Origin: Rhodanobacter glycinis
GTDB taxonomy: Bacteria > Pseudomonadota > Gammaproteobacteria > Xanthomonadales > Rhodanobacteraceae
Reading direction: 5' to 3'
DNA: 64,000 nucleotides
Assembly (NCBI RefSeq): GCF_900114325.1
Contig: NZ_FOSR01000002.1
Span: 186,001 to 250,000 of the forward strand
In this document: piece by piece, positions 9,685-19,274 of the stretch
Layout of the letters: each line of letters begins with the position of its first letter
Numbering within the stretch: position 1 is the first letter of the stretch
Notes under the pieces: generated by a model
Told to the model about the DNA's origin: nothing
Seen by the model: only the letters and a program-made list of their open reading frames with translations
Database searches by the model: none
Translations under genes and position numbers: made by a program

Positions 9685-10899
9685 TTAATGGCCACGATGC
9701 CGACCACCACCCTTGGCCTGTGCCTTCTTCAACTGGGCGTCGGTCGGCGCCGGCGGCACTTCGCCCGGCTTGAGCGCATCGACCTTGCTGCCCGGCTTCA
9801 GGCGGAACTGGCCTTCGGTGACCACCTGCTGGTTCAGCGCCACGCCCTTGTCGATCATCACGTGACTGTCGCCGACTTCGCCGGCCACCGTCACCGGCTG
9901 CATCTTCACCGTCTTGTCGGCCTGCACCACGTAGACATAGTCGCCGTCCGGGCCGCGCTGCACGGCCTGCGACGGAATCACCAGGCCGCCATCCACCGTG
10001 CTGACCTTCAACTGCACGTTGACGAACTGCCCCGGCCACAGGTTGCCGTCCTTGTTGTCGAACACCGCACGCAGCTTGAACGTGCCGGTGCTGGTATCGA
10101 TCTGGTTGTCCACCACCTGCAGCGCACCACCGGCGTCGATCGGATGGGAGTCGGTGCGGTCGAGCGCGCTCACTTCCAGGTCGGCACCGCCCTTGAAGGC
10201 CTTGCGCACCTCGTCGAGATTCTGCTCGGGCAGGTTGAATTCCACGTAGATCGGATGGACCTGGGTCAGCGTGACCAGAGCCGTGCCCGTGCTCACCACG
10301 TTGCCCGGGTCCACCGCACGGATGCCGGCAATGCCGTCGATCGGCGAGACGATGCGGGTGTAGCCCAGCTGCACCTTGGCGCTTTCGGCATTGGCCTTGT
10401 CCGCCGCCACCAGCGCTTCGTCCTGGGTCACCGTGTTGCGCAGGCCTTCCAGGTCCTGCTTGGCGATATAGCCCTTGGCCAGCAGGGTCTGGCTGCGCTG
10501 GTAATTGCTGCGCGCGGTATCCAGCTGCGCCTGCGCCTGGGCCTTCTGTGCCACGGCCTGGTCATACGCGGCCTGGAAAGTGCGCGGATCGATCTGCGCC
10601 AGCAGCTCGCCCTTGGTCACCGGGTCGCCTTCCTTGAAGTTGATGCTGAGCAGCTGGCCACTGACCTGCGGGCTCACGGTGACGGTATTGCGCGCCACCA
10701 CGGTGCCCAGGCCGGTCAGGTAGATCGGCACGTTCTGCTTGACCACGGGGACCACCGTGACCGGCACCGGCGGCGTGTCGGCACCGGCCTTGCCCTGGCC
10801 CTGCCCTGCGCCACCCGGTTTGTGCACCAGACGGAAACCGACCGCCAGCAGCACGATCACGATAATGACGATCAGCGCGACCTTCCAAAAACGCGACAT
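9685..10899 (-). CDS. mdtA: RND periplasmic adaptor (membrane fusion protein), MdtA-like
   Basis: 404 aa. It links the inner-membrane pump to an outer-membrane channel. N-terminal anchor (MSRFWKVALIVIIVIVLLAV), then HlyD-type barrel-sandwich and lipoyl halves (VSPQVSGQLLSINFKEGDPV; SPIDGIAGIRAVDPGNVV), an alpha-hairpin rich in Gln/Ala, and a beta-barrel (YVEFNLPEQNLDEVRKAF). Basic C-terminal tail (GGGRHRGH). The ATG at 10899 is preferred over a start 21 codons upstream because of the GGGAGC site just before it and because the membrane anchor then begins at the N-terminus. First gene of the mdtABC cluster. Confidence 0.93.
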   Translation of the reverse strand: MSRFWKVALIVIIVIVLLAVGFRLVHKPGGAGQGQGKAGADTPPVPVTVVPVVKQNVPIYLTGLGTVVARNTVTVSPQVSGQLLSINFKEGDPVTKGELLAQIDPRTFQAAYDQAVAQKAQAQAQLDTARSNYQRSQTLLAKGYIAKQDLEGLRNTVTQDEALVAADKANAESAKVQLGYTRIVSPIDGIAGIRAVDPGNVVSTGTALVTLTQVHPIYVEFNLPEQNLDEVRKAFKGGADLEVSALDRTDSHPIDAGGALQVVDNQIDTSTGTFKLRAVFDNKDGNLWPGQFVNVQLKVSTVDGGLVIPSQAVQRGPDGDYVYVVQADKTVKMQPVTVAGEVGDSHVMIDKGVALNQQVVTEGQFRLKPGSKVDALKPGEVPPAPTDAQLKKAQAKGGGRHRGH

Positions 10900-11008
10900 G
10901 TAAAGCTCCCGGGTAGACGGCCGGACCGAACGATCGCGACCGGCGCGCATGCGCCTGAACAATGGAGTTGGACAGCTGGAAATGTTGGACTACTGAAGAA
11001 TAGGTGCA

Positions 11009-11025
11009 GTTCAACGGAATTGAAC
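11009..11025 (-). promoter_or_regulatory. possible operator upstream of mdtA
   Basis: Inverted repeat GTTCAA-CGGAA-TTGAAC, 110 bp upstream of the mdtA start. A TATTCT hexamer on the minus strand lies at a position where the repeat would overlap the -35 region. No regulator gene is adjacent, so this is only a candidate. Confidence 0.3.
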
Positions 11026-11174
11026 AATGCCAGTTGACATGGGGGGGACATGACCGATGGCAGGGGACGGCAGGTCTTGTGGCGGCTCCCCGCCACCGGA
11101 CAGTGCAGAATACGGCCTTTCGCGGCAACAGGGGGAACCATGGCCGCCACCTCGACGGCAACACACGATCCGTC

Positions 11175-11203
11175 TGAAACTTGCGCCCGGCTTCGTCTAT
11201 AAT
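11175..11203 (+). promoter_or_regulatory. sigma70-type promoter for the cytochrome c gene
   Basis: Consensus -10 TATAAT at 11198-11203; the -35 is weak (CTGAAA/TGAAAC around 11174-11180, spacing 17-18). It would give an untranslated leader of about 120 nt. Confidence 0.5.
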
Positions 11204-11329
11204 GGCAAAATTGTTGCCCGTGCAGCCCATGCGGAGCCGTCGCGCGGCGATTTCGTCCACCGACGAGCAGGCATGCCTCGGAAGCCTTGACGGCTTTCCG
11301 GCTTACCCAATGATGACTGGAGTACGTGA

Positions 11330-11863
11330 GTGAGCGGATCCATGACCAAATCCGACCAGGGCTTTCTGCGTCAGTTCTCGATCTTGATCGTAGGCCTGTG
11401 CCTGCTGACCATCGTGCTGATCGTCACGGCAGTCACCATCTACCACCACGAGCCGGTGGAAACCAATCCGAACGCGCCCAAGGCGGTGTCTGCGGAACTG
11501 GCCCCGGTCGGTGCCGTATACGCCGGCAACACCGGCCGCGCCGCGATGGAGGCCGCCCAGGCCGCTGCCGCCAAGGCCGCCGCGTCGCAGGTCGCCTACG
11601 GCGGCACCACCGACGGCAAGACCATCTATGACCACCTGTGCACCAGCTGCCATACCGCCGGCGTCGCCGGTGCGCCGAAGCTGGGCAACAAGGCCATGTG
11701 GGGGCCGCGCATCGCCGAAGGCCTGCCCACCCTGATCAAGCACGCCACCGAGGGCTACCACGGCCCCGACGGCAACTTCATGCCACCGAAGGGCGGCAAC
11801 CCCGCATTGAACGACGCCCAGATCAAGGCCGCCGTGACCTGGATCGTCGACCAGGCCAAATAA
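11330..11863 (+). CDS. membrane-anchored c-type cytochrome (cytochrome c5 family)
   Basis: 177 aa periplasmic electron carrier tethered by an N-terminal membrane helix (about residues 15-38, FSILIVGLCLLTIVLIVTAV). An Ala-rich linker leads to one haem domain with the covalent motif C104-x-x-C107-H108 (CTSCH) and a probable axial Met near residue 151 (GNFMPP). The closing segment LNDAQIKAAVTWIVDQAK is typical of the c5/cytochrome_CBB3 type. The GTG start at 11330 has GGAG 7 nt upstream; an ATG at 11342 is the alternative. Likely partners are terminal oxidases or other respiratory enzymes, none of them adjacent. Followed by a good terminator. Confidence 0.9.
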   Translation: MSGSMTKSDQGFLRQFSILIVGLCLLTIVLIVTAVTIYHHEPVETNPNAPKAVSAELAPVGAVYAGNTGRAAMEAAQAAAAKAAASQVAYGGTTDGKTIYDHLCTSCHTAGVAGAPKLGNKAMWGPRIAEGLPTLIKHATEGYHGPDGNFMPPKGGNPALNDAQIKAAVTWIVDQAK

Positions 11864-11888
11864 GCCCCGCTTCAATAAAGCAAAAGCA

Positions 11889-11912
11889 AACGCCGCCTTC
11901 GGGCGGCGTTTT
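11889..11912 (+). terminator. intrinsic terminator of the cytochrome c gene
   Basis: AACGCCGCC stem closed by a TTCG loop and followed by GGCGGCGTTTT; 25 nt behind the stop codon. Confidence 0.85.
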
Positions 11913-11916
11913 CGTT

Positions 11917-12018
11917 CGCCCCTTCTCCCCGCCGGGGAGAAGGTTGGGATGAGGGGCCGGGTGCTCACATAAGCAAGCTGTTTGCGTTCGCCTCCTCTCC
12001 CCGCTGGGGAGAGGGAGA
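11917..12018. repeat. pair of dispersed CTCCCC-GGGGAG palindromes
   Basis: Two short palindromic units: CTTCTCCCCGCCGGGGAGAAGG (about 11922-11943) followed by TTGGGATGAGGGGC, and CCTCTCCCCGCTGGGGAGAGG (about 11993-12013). The same core with a GGTGAGG-type tail occurs at 36130-36158, so this is an interspersed intergenic repeat of this genome. Confidence 0.6.
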
Positions 12019-12034
12019 ACAACAGGCTGCTCTC

Positions 12035-12628
12035 TCAGCGCGCCACATTCGCCTCGATCCACGCCCGCGCAAAATCCCGCAACTCCGGAAAGAACGCCTC
12101 GAAGCACGCCTGCAACGGCACTTCCATCCCCGCCAGCACCGGCAACGCCGTATCCAGCGGATTCGCCCGCCGCAACCGCCGTCCGATGCCAGCCAGCGCC
12201 CGGCCGATCTCCGTGCGATCCGCATACCCCGCCGGCAGGCCATGCGCCTCCATGTAACCGCGGAAACGGCGCAAGTCGTCCGGCAACAACGCATCGTGCC
12301 GGTGCAACAGCGCCCGCACGCCGTCGGAGAACGCCTCCAGCGGGACCGGGCTCCAGCGCGCGAAATCCCGTGCCAGGCAATGATCGAACCACATGTCGAG
12401 CAGGATACCGGCGTAGCGCCGATACGGCGGCTCGAACAACGCGCGCGCCGCGACCACGGCGGGATGGTTGTCGGTGAATCCGTCGATGGCCCGATGCAGG
12501 TGGATGCCTGCCGCCAACCCCGGCGGCAAGGCCGGATCGGGCGTGCCGCGCACGAAATCGCCCATCAGGCCGCCCAGTTGCAACAGTTCGTCGTCACCGG
12601 CCAGCAGCACGTGCGCCAGATGGTTCAT
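12035..12628 (-). CDS. acpH: ACP phosphodiesterase (AcpH family)
   Basis: 197 aa, close to the usual 193 aa of E. coli AcpH, which removes the 4'-phosphopantetheine group from acyl carrier protein. It begins MNHLAHVLLAGDDELLQLGG, the characteristic N-terminus of the family, and keeps GDFVRG and the HLHRAIDGFTDNHP motif that provides metal-binding His/Asp residues of this HD-like fold. Cytoplasmic. Lone gene, convergent with the cytochrome gene and divergent from the hydrolase at 12688. Confidence 0.88.
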   Translation of the reverse strand: MNHLAHVLLAGDDELLQLGGLMGDFVRGTPDPALPPGLAAGIHLHRAIDGFTDNHPAVVAARALFEPPYRRYAGILLDMWFDHCLARDFARWSPVPLEAFSDGVRALLHRHDALLPDDLRRFRGYMEAHGLPAGYADRTEIGRALAGIGRRLRRANPLDTALPVLAGMEVPLQACFEAFFPELRDFARAWIEANVAR

Positions 12629-12687
12629 CGACGCTCGCTGGCAGTCCGGCGCAGGCGGCGAAGACGCCCGGCGGGTATCATGTGCAT

Positions 12688-13380
12688 ATGAATCTCACCG
12701 AGCTTCCCGACGACCCCACCGACTTTCCCGAGCAGGCCGCCAGCTTCGCGCTGTCCGGGCCGGCCGGCAAGCTGGAAACCCTGAGCGAGATCGCCGATCG
12801 CCCCGGCGCGCGTGCCGGCGTGGTGGTGATCTGCCATCCGAACCCCGTGCAGGGCGGCACCATGCGCAACAAGGTGGTGACGATGCTGGAGCGCAGCCTG
12901 CGCGAATCGGGGCTGGACACGATCCGCTTCAACTTCCGCGGCACCGGCGAATCGGAAGGCAGCTACGACGACGGCGATGGCGAAAGCGACGACCTGGCCG
13001 CGGTGGTGGCGTGGCTGCGTCGCGTGCGCCCGCACGACGCGCTGTGGCTGGCCGGCTTCTCGTTCGGCAGCTACGTGACCATCCGCAATGCAACGAAACT
13101 GCAGGCGCAGGCGCTGGTCAGCATCGCGCCGCCGGTCGGTCGCTGGGAACTGGCCAATGACGTGCTGCCCAACTGCCCGTGGCTGGTGGTGATGGGCGAA
13201 GCGGACGAAGTGGTGGAGCCGCAAGCGGTGTTCGACTGGATCGACGGCATGGACCAGCCGCCCGAGCTGATCCGCATGCCCGACACCGGCCATTTCTTCC
13301 ACCGCCGCCTGATGGACCTGCGCGGCGCGGTGAAGCATGCCGTACGCGACTGGCTGCCGGAACCCCGCAGCGTCGCTTGA
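12688..13380 (+). CDS. alpha/beta hydrolase (COG2945-like)
   Basis: 230 aa cytoplasmic serine hydrolase of unknown substrate. It shows the HPNPVQGGTM oxyanion-hole region (near residue 50), the FNFRGTGESEG strand-loop, the nucleophile elbow G-F-S125-F-G, an acidic residue in GEADEVVEP and the catalytic His in DTGHFFH. The ATG at 12688 is chosen; a GTG two codons earlier is possible. The next gene, zapE, starts 67 bp further on and may be co-transcribed. Confidence 0.85.
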   Translation: MNLTELPDDPTDFPEQAASFALSGPAGKLETLSEIADRPGARAGVVVICHPNPVQGGTMRNKVVTMLERSLRESGLDTIRFNFRGTGESEGSYDDGDGESDDLAAVVAWLRRVRPHDALWLAGFSFGSYVTIRNATKLQAQALVSIAPPVGRWELANDVLPNCPWLVVMGEADEVVEPQAVFDWIDGMDQPPELIRMPDTGHFFHRRLMDLRGAVKHAVRDWLPEPRSVA

Positions 13381-13447
13381 GCCACACGCCGCGCAGGCCC
13401 ATGCCTCGCGCCCCGAGCCTCCCGCCCACCCTCCCGGCTGTTTTCGC

Positions 13448-14572
13448 ATGTCCGCCAATCCCATCGCTCCCTCCGTTCGCTATCAGGAAGGTGTCACTGC
13501 GCACCGCTGGCAGGCCGACCCGGCCCAGCTTGCCCTGCTGCCGGAGTTCGACCGGCTGCACGCCGCGCTGTGCGCGCCGGTGGCAGCGCCAGGCAACGGC
13601 CTGTTCGGACGGCTGAAATCCCTGCTCGGCAATGACGAAACCGGCGCCGGCGCCATTCCCGGCCTGTACCTGTGGGGCAGCGTGGGCCGCGGCAAGACCT
13701 TCCTGATGGACCTGTTCGCCGCCAGCCTGCCGCATGGCGTGGCGCTGCGCCGGCACTTCCACCGCTTCATGGCCGAGGTGCACGAGCAGATGCGCGAACT
13801 GGGCCAACGCCAGGACCCGCTGGTGGACGTGGCCGCCGGCATCGCGCAACGCTGCCGCGTGCTGTGCCTGGACGAATTCCTGGTCAACGACATCGGCGAC
13901 GCGATGATCCTGGCCAACCTGTTCGAATCCCTGTTCGCGCGCGGCGTGAGCCTGGTCACCACCTCCAACACCGCACCGGCCAACCTGTACAAGGACGGCT
14001 TGCAGCGCGCCCGCTTCCTGCCGGCCATCGCGCTGATCGAACAGCAATGCCGCGTGGTCGAGATGGTGTCCGCGCAGGATTGGCGCCTGCGCGCGCTGTC
14101 GCAGGCGCCGGTCTACCACACGCCGCCCGGTGCCGAAGCCGAGCGCGCGCTGGCGCGCATCTTCGACGGCCAGGCCCATGGCGAGGTCAGCGAAGGAGGC
14201 GAAATCGTCATCAACGACCGCCCGATCCCGCTGCGCAAGCGTGCCGACAACGTGCTCTGGTTCGACTTCGACGCGCTGTGCGACGGCCCGCGCGCGGTGG
14301 CCGACTACATCGCACTGGCCAAGGCCGGCCCGGCGATCATCATTTCCAACGTGCCGCAGTTCACCATCTACAGCGAGGACGCGGCCAAGCGCTTCGTGCA
14401 ATTGGTGGACGAGTTCTACGACCGCCACGTGAAACTGGTGCTGTCCGCCGCCGCGCCGATCACCGAGCTGTACGACGGCGAGCGCCTGCGCGCCGAGTTC
14501 GGCCGCACCGAGTCGCGGCTGATCGAAATGCAGAGCGAGGAATACCTGGCGCTGCCGCACCGCCAGGGTTGA
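13448..14572 (+). CDS. zapE: cell division ATPase ZapE (AFG1 family)
   Basis: 374 aa P-loop ATPase. ZapE associates with the Z-ring and modulates FtsZ under stress; the family also includes mitochondrial AFG1/LACE1. Walker A GSVGRGKT at about residues 77-84, Walker B in VLCLDEFLVNDIGDAMIL, sensor segment SLVTTSNTAPANLYKDGLQR, and the FNVPQF-like region VPQFTIYSEDAAKRFVQLVDEFYD typical of AFG1. The ATG at 13448 gives the family N-terminus (Y-x-x-G, here RYQEGVTAHRW). The open frame extends 37 codons upstream without a ribosome site. Confidence 0.92.
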   Translation: MSANPIAPSVRYQEGVTAHRWQADPAQLALLPEFDRLHAALCAPVAAPGNGLFGRLKSLLGNDETGAGAIPGLYLWGSVGRGKTFLMDLFAASLPHGVALRRHFHRFMAEVHEQMRELGQRQDPLVDVAAGIAQRCRVLCLDEFLVNDIGDAMILANLFESLFARGVSLVTTSNTAPANLYKDGLQRARFLPAIALIEQQCRVVEMVSAQDWRLRALSQAPVYHTPPGAEAERALARIFDGQAHGEVSEGGEIVINDRPIPLRKRADNVLWFDFDALCDGPRAVADYIALAKAGPAIIISNVPQFTIYSEDAAKRFVQLVDEFYDRHVKLVLSAAAPITELYDGERLRAEFGRTESRLIEMQSEEYLALPHRQG

Positions 14573-14660
14573 CGCACGCGCGCATTGCGCTGCCCGCATG
14601 GCGGCAGTAGCCTGAAAGCCGGGGCTTGAACGTCACGCCGTTCCTGCTGGGGGATTCACG

Positions 14661-16487
14661 ATGCACACGCTGTCGGAGACTCGCCCGGACGCCGTGCCGG
14701 GTGACGGTCAACCACCCTCCGCCGTCGATGACGCGAGGCCGGAAAGCCGTTTTGCCGTGCCCGGCTTCGATGCGGTGGCCCGGCTCGCGGCGCAGGCGCT
14801 GCATGTGCCGCTGGTCGCGCTGGTGTTGAGTGACGGCCGCGCCTATTGGTACACCGCCGGCGCGGACGACCCCACCCGACCCAGCGACATCCTCGCCACC
14901 GCCTACCTGGAGGCCGCGCGCAGCCATACCGCCGAAGTGGTGCTGGATACCGGCGACGATGCCCGCTTCCGTCCGGCGCCACCTGTGCCCCATCCGGCAT
15001 CCGCACCGGTGCGCTTCTTCGCCAGCGAGCCGGTGCGCACCCTCACTGGCCAGCAAGTGGGCGCGCTCTGCGTGATGGACCATGCCCCGCGCTCGGCCCT
15101 GGCCGAACACGAGCGCGTGGCCCTGCGCGATGCCGCCGCATTGGCCGGCGCCGGCGTGGTGCTGCGCAGTTACCTGGGGCGTACCGACCCGGTGACCCAG
15201 TTGCCCCACCGCAGCGCCTTCTTCGAGGACCTGCGCACCCACCTGCGCGATGACACCAACCACGCGTGGCTGGTGGCCATTGAAGTGGCGTCGGTGGCAC
15301 GTTTCAACGCCTTCGTGCGCGCCATGGGCCATGCCTATGCCGACGAACTGATGCGCGTGGTCGCCGCGCGCGTGCAGCAGTGGATGACACCGGACATGCA
15401 CTTGTACCAGGTCAGCGTGACGCGCCTGGCGATCGTGCTGCCGCAGACGCACGGCGAACCGACCCCGGCACGACTGGACGAGCTGGTGGCCCGACTGCGC
15501 CATCCGTTCGACTGCCTCAACATCCCGCTGACCCTGCGGCCCGGCATCGGCCTGCTGCAGGTCGACGCGCGCGAATTGCGCGGCGGCGATCCGCTGCGAC
15601 GAGTGATGAGCGCCTCGCACGCAGCCCAGCGCAACGCGCCGGGCTGGGCCCGCTACGAGCAAACCCAGGACGAACACCACCGGCAGCAATTCTTCCTGGT
15701 CACCGAACTGGCTGCCGCCATCACCGAACGTGCCGAACTGGATCTCCACTACCAGCCCCGCATCGACCTGGACAGTGGCCGTTGCGTGGCACTGGAGGCC
15801 CTGCTGCGCTGGCACCATCCCACCCTGGGCGAAGTGCAGCCCGGCGAATTCATCGGGCTGGCCGAACAGGCCGGATTGATGCGCGCACTGACCGAGTGGG
15901 TGTTTGACCACGGCATGGCACAGCTGGCGACATGGCGCGCGGACGGGCTGGACATTCGCCTGTCGCTCAACGTGTCCAGTGCCGACTTCGATGCCGAACT
16001 GGTCGCGCGGCTGCAGGTGCTGATGAGCCGCCACGGCATCGATCCGCACCTGCTGGAACTGGAATTCACCGAAAGCACCCTGATGCAGCATTGCGACGCC
16101 ACCCGCCGGCACCTGGCCGCGATCTGTGCGCTGGGCACCACTGTCGCCATCGACGATTTCGGCATCGGCTACAGCAACCTCGCCTCGCTGCGCCAGATGC
16201 CGGCCAGCAGCCTGAAGATCGACCAGTCGCTGGTGCGCGGCATCGACAAAAGCCACGCCGACGCGGCCATCGTGCGATCGGTGAGCGCGCTGGCGCGCGA
16301 CTTGGGTTTCCGCGTGGTGATCGAAGGCGTGGAAAGCGAATCGGTGCACAACGTGGTGCTGGCCATGGCCTGCGACGAAGTGCAGGGCTTCCACATCTCG
16401 CGTCCACTGCCCGCCCGTGACGTGCCGGGCTGGCTGCGTTCCTACGCCGCCGCACCACTGCCGCCACGCCATCGCACGTCCTCGTAG
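14661..16487 (+). CDS. GAF - degenerate GGDEF - EAL protein, probable c-di-GMP phosphodiesterase
   Basis: 608 aa soluble signalling protein. Residues about 25-165 form a GAF-like sensor (PVRFFASEPVRTLTGQQVGALCVMD). Residues about 170-330 form a GGDEF-like domain that begins DPVTQLPHRSAF but has lost the GGDEF signature (SVTRLAIVLPQT at that place), so it should not make c-di-GMP. Residues about 350-600 are an EAL domain that keeps the catalytic set: EALLRW, SLNVS, LEFTES, IDDFGIGYSNL, LKIDQSLV and IEGVES. Hydrolysis of c-di-GMP to pGpG is therefore likely. No membrane segment. A single gene with no obvious partner. Confidence 0.88.
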   Translation: MHTLSETRPDAVPGDGQPPSAVDDARPESRFAVPGFDAVARLAAQALHVPLVALVLSDGRAYWYTAGADDPTRPSDILATAYLEAARSHTAEVVLDTGDDARFRPAPPVPHPASAPVRFFASEPVRTLTGQQVGALCVMDHAPRSALAEHERVALRDAAALAGAGVVLRSYLGRTDPVTQLPHRSAFFEDLRTHLRDDTNHAWLVAIEVASVARFNAFVRAMGHAYADELMRVVAARVQQWMTPDMHLYQVSVTRLAIVLPQTHGEPTPARLDELVARLRHPFDCLNIPLTLRPGIGLLQVDARELRGGDPLRRVMSASHAAQRNAPGWARYEQTQDEHHRQQFFLVTELAAAITERAELDLHYQPRIDLDSGRCVALEALLRWHHPTLGEVQPGEFIGLAEQAGLMRALTEWVFDHGMAQLATWRADGLDIRLSLNVSSADFDAELVARLQVLMSRHGIDPHLLELEFTESTLMQHCDATRRHLAAICALGTTVAIDDFGIGYSNLASLRQMPASSLKIDQSLVRGIDKSHADAAIVRSVSALARDLGFRVVIEGVESESVHNVVLAMACDEVQGFHISRPLPARDVPGWLRSYAAAPLPPRHRTSS

Positions 16488-16560
16488 CCCGCTGGCGGGC
16501 GATGCTCTCCGTCACGCACCCGAAAAAGCACCGCCCACCAGCAGGCTCCTGCGGGAACGC
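16488..16560. repeat. dispersed inverted-repeat element
   Basis: GCCCGCTGGCGGGCGATGCT on the left and AAAAAGCACCGCCCACCAGC-AGGCTCCTGCGGG on the right form an imperfect inverted repeat directly behind the EAL gene. It belongs to the same class as the element at 33873-33961 (arms ending in a GAAAAAGCATCGCCCGC-like core), common between genes in Xanthomonadales. Confidence 0.5.
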
Positions 16561-16646
16561 CGGGATGTCTCGCCAGGGAGCCGGCATCTTCAACACCCCG
16601 GCGACAAACTGCTACCTTGGTACGGTGTCCTTCCGCGGAGCCACGC

Positions 16647-17024
16647 ATGATCACTGTTCTTGCCCTTGCCCTGCTGCTCGGTAGTTCGCACGAAGGCGGC
16701 TTCCCCGCACGCGTCACCCAGGCCAAGCTGATCGAAGCCGGTACGGCCGGCACGGCTTACCAGAAAGTGTTGTGGGGCCAGATCGGCAACCCCACCACCG
16801 ATGCCTACCGCAGCTGCCTGGCCAGCAATGCGCCGGCCGACACCACGCCGTTCACCCTGGTCGCCGATGTCGGCGCCGATGGCAAGCCCAGCCATGTCGA
16901 AGTGATGCCAGCCACGCCGGTGGCCAAGTGCATGGCCGGCCAGTTCACCACGTGGACGCTGCCCAAACCGCCGGCCGATCCGTCGCCCTACCCGATCGAG
17001 ATCGATTACAGCATCGCCAAGTAG
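16647..17024 (+). CDS. small exported hypothetical protein, 125 aa
   Basis: Very short hydrophobic leader (MITVLALALLLGSS) followed by a soluble domain with two Cys residues (RSCLASN, AKCMAG) that could form a disulfide. The segment DVGADGKPSHVEVMPATPVAKCMAGQF resembles TonB-C/energy-transducer-type or AgmX-type repeats (x-DGxv..v-V), but the match is too short to assign. Convergent with the acyl-CoA synthetase gene at 17037. I cannot name a function. Confidence 0.7.
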   Translation: MITVLALALLLGSSHEGGFPARVTQAKLIEAGTAGTAYQKVLWGQIGNPTTDAYRSCLASNAPADTTPFTLVADVGADGKPSHVEVMPATPVAKCMAGQFTTWTLPKPPADPSPYPIEIDYSIAK

Positions 17025-17036
17025 GCCATTGCGCGG

Positions 17037-18722
<1,686 letters not shown>

Positions 18723-18862
18723 GCGTCATCACTCCCTGAAAGGCGACGGGATCGAGCATAACGCCGCGGCGGCAAGCCGGATCGGCACGCGCCCTTGCCC
18801 GGCACGACGCAGCGACTTTCTGCGAGGCGCCACAAACCGCGCCAGCACTTGCCTTGCCCGGC

Positions 18863-18883
18863 TTATCCACCGACTTATTCACA
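18863..18883 (+). promoter_or_regulatory. two DnaA-box-like sites upstream of nrdAB
   Basis: TTATCCACC (18863-18871) and TTATTCACA (18875-18883), 3 bp apart and in the same orientation; the consensus is TTATNCACA. In E. coli, DnaA boxes upstream of nrdAB tie its expression to the replication cycle. Here they sit 11-31 bp ahead of the -35 hexamer. Confidence 0.65.
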
Positions 18884-18926
18884 ATAACTTGGGTTGACCA
18901 GCATCAGATCACCCGATATGTTGTGT
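18879..18926 (+). promoter_or_regulatory. tandem NrdR-box-like sites over the nrdAB promoter
   Basis: TCACAATAACTTGGGT (18879-18894) and ACCCGATATGTTGTGT (18911-18926) match the NrdR consensus ACACWATATWTWGTGT at 12 and 13 of 16 positions. They start 32 bp apart, the spacing known for NrdR box pairs. The first ends at the -35, the second covers the -10. Confidence 0.6.
18894..18922 (+). promoter_or_regulatory. sigma70-type promoter of nrdAB
   Basis: -35 TTGACC (18894-18899), 17-bp spacer, -10 TATGTT (18917-18922). Predicted transcription start near 18929, just before the riboswitch. Confidence 0.65.
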
Positions 18927-18930
18927 CCGT

Positions 18931-19115
18931 CGGTGCCAATCCAGACCTACGGTCGGGCTGGCTTAATAGGGAATCCGGTGCGAATCCGGAACTGCCCCGC
19001 AGCGGTAAGCGGAAACGAACGCCATCACATGCACTGGCCGCCATGGCTGGGAAGCGAAGGCAAGTAGGCGGGTCGCAAGACCCATGTCCGCGAGTCCGAA
19101 GACCTGCCGACGCGA
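18931..19115 (+). ncRNA. cobalamin (B12) riboswitch controlling nrdAB
   Basis: Recognised by its conserved core: GGGAATCCGGTGCGAATCCG, then AACTGCCCCGCAGCGGTAAGC, later the B12-box-like part GAAGACCTGCCGAC, with the TGGGAAGCGAAGGCAAGTAG and GCAAGACCC-GCGAGTCCGAAGACC arms between. It starts right behind the predicted transcription start and ends about 160 nt before the nrdA ATG. Known cobalamin riboswitches repress B12-independent enzymes when B12 is present. Downstream hairpins (ATACGAC/GTCGTGT about 19115-19137; CGGGGC/GCCCCG about 19176-19196) may form the expression platform. Confidence 0.92.
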
Positions 19116-19274
19116 TACGACCGGAGTGTCGTGTCGAATAGGTGACGGCTTCCGCGGGGAGGTGCGTCGTGCAACGGGGCATCTGCGCCCCGCGCACGCG
19201 TGACCGCGGTGACCACACCCCAACCCTGCGCGAGGGAGCAGGTGGTCGACACCCAAGGTCAGGAGCGAACCGAC

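Larger units (their letters stand above)
10900..11329. other. 430-bp divergent intergenic region between mdtA and a cytochrome c gene
   Basis: No gene found. It holds the mdtA promoter side (see the inverted repeat at 11009) and a strong TATAAT for the rightward cytochrome gene at 11198. The rest (about 11040-11170) shows nothing I can name. Confidence 0.5.
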
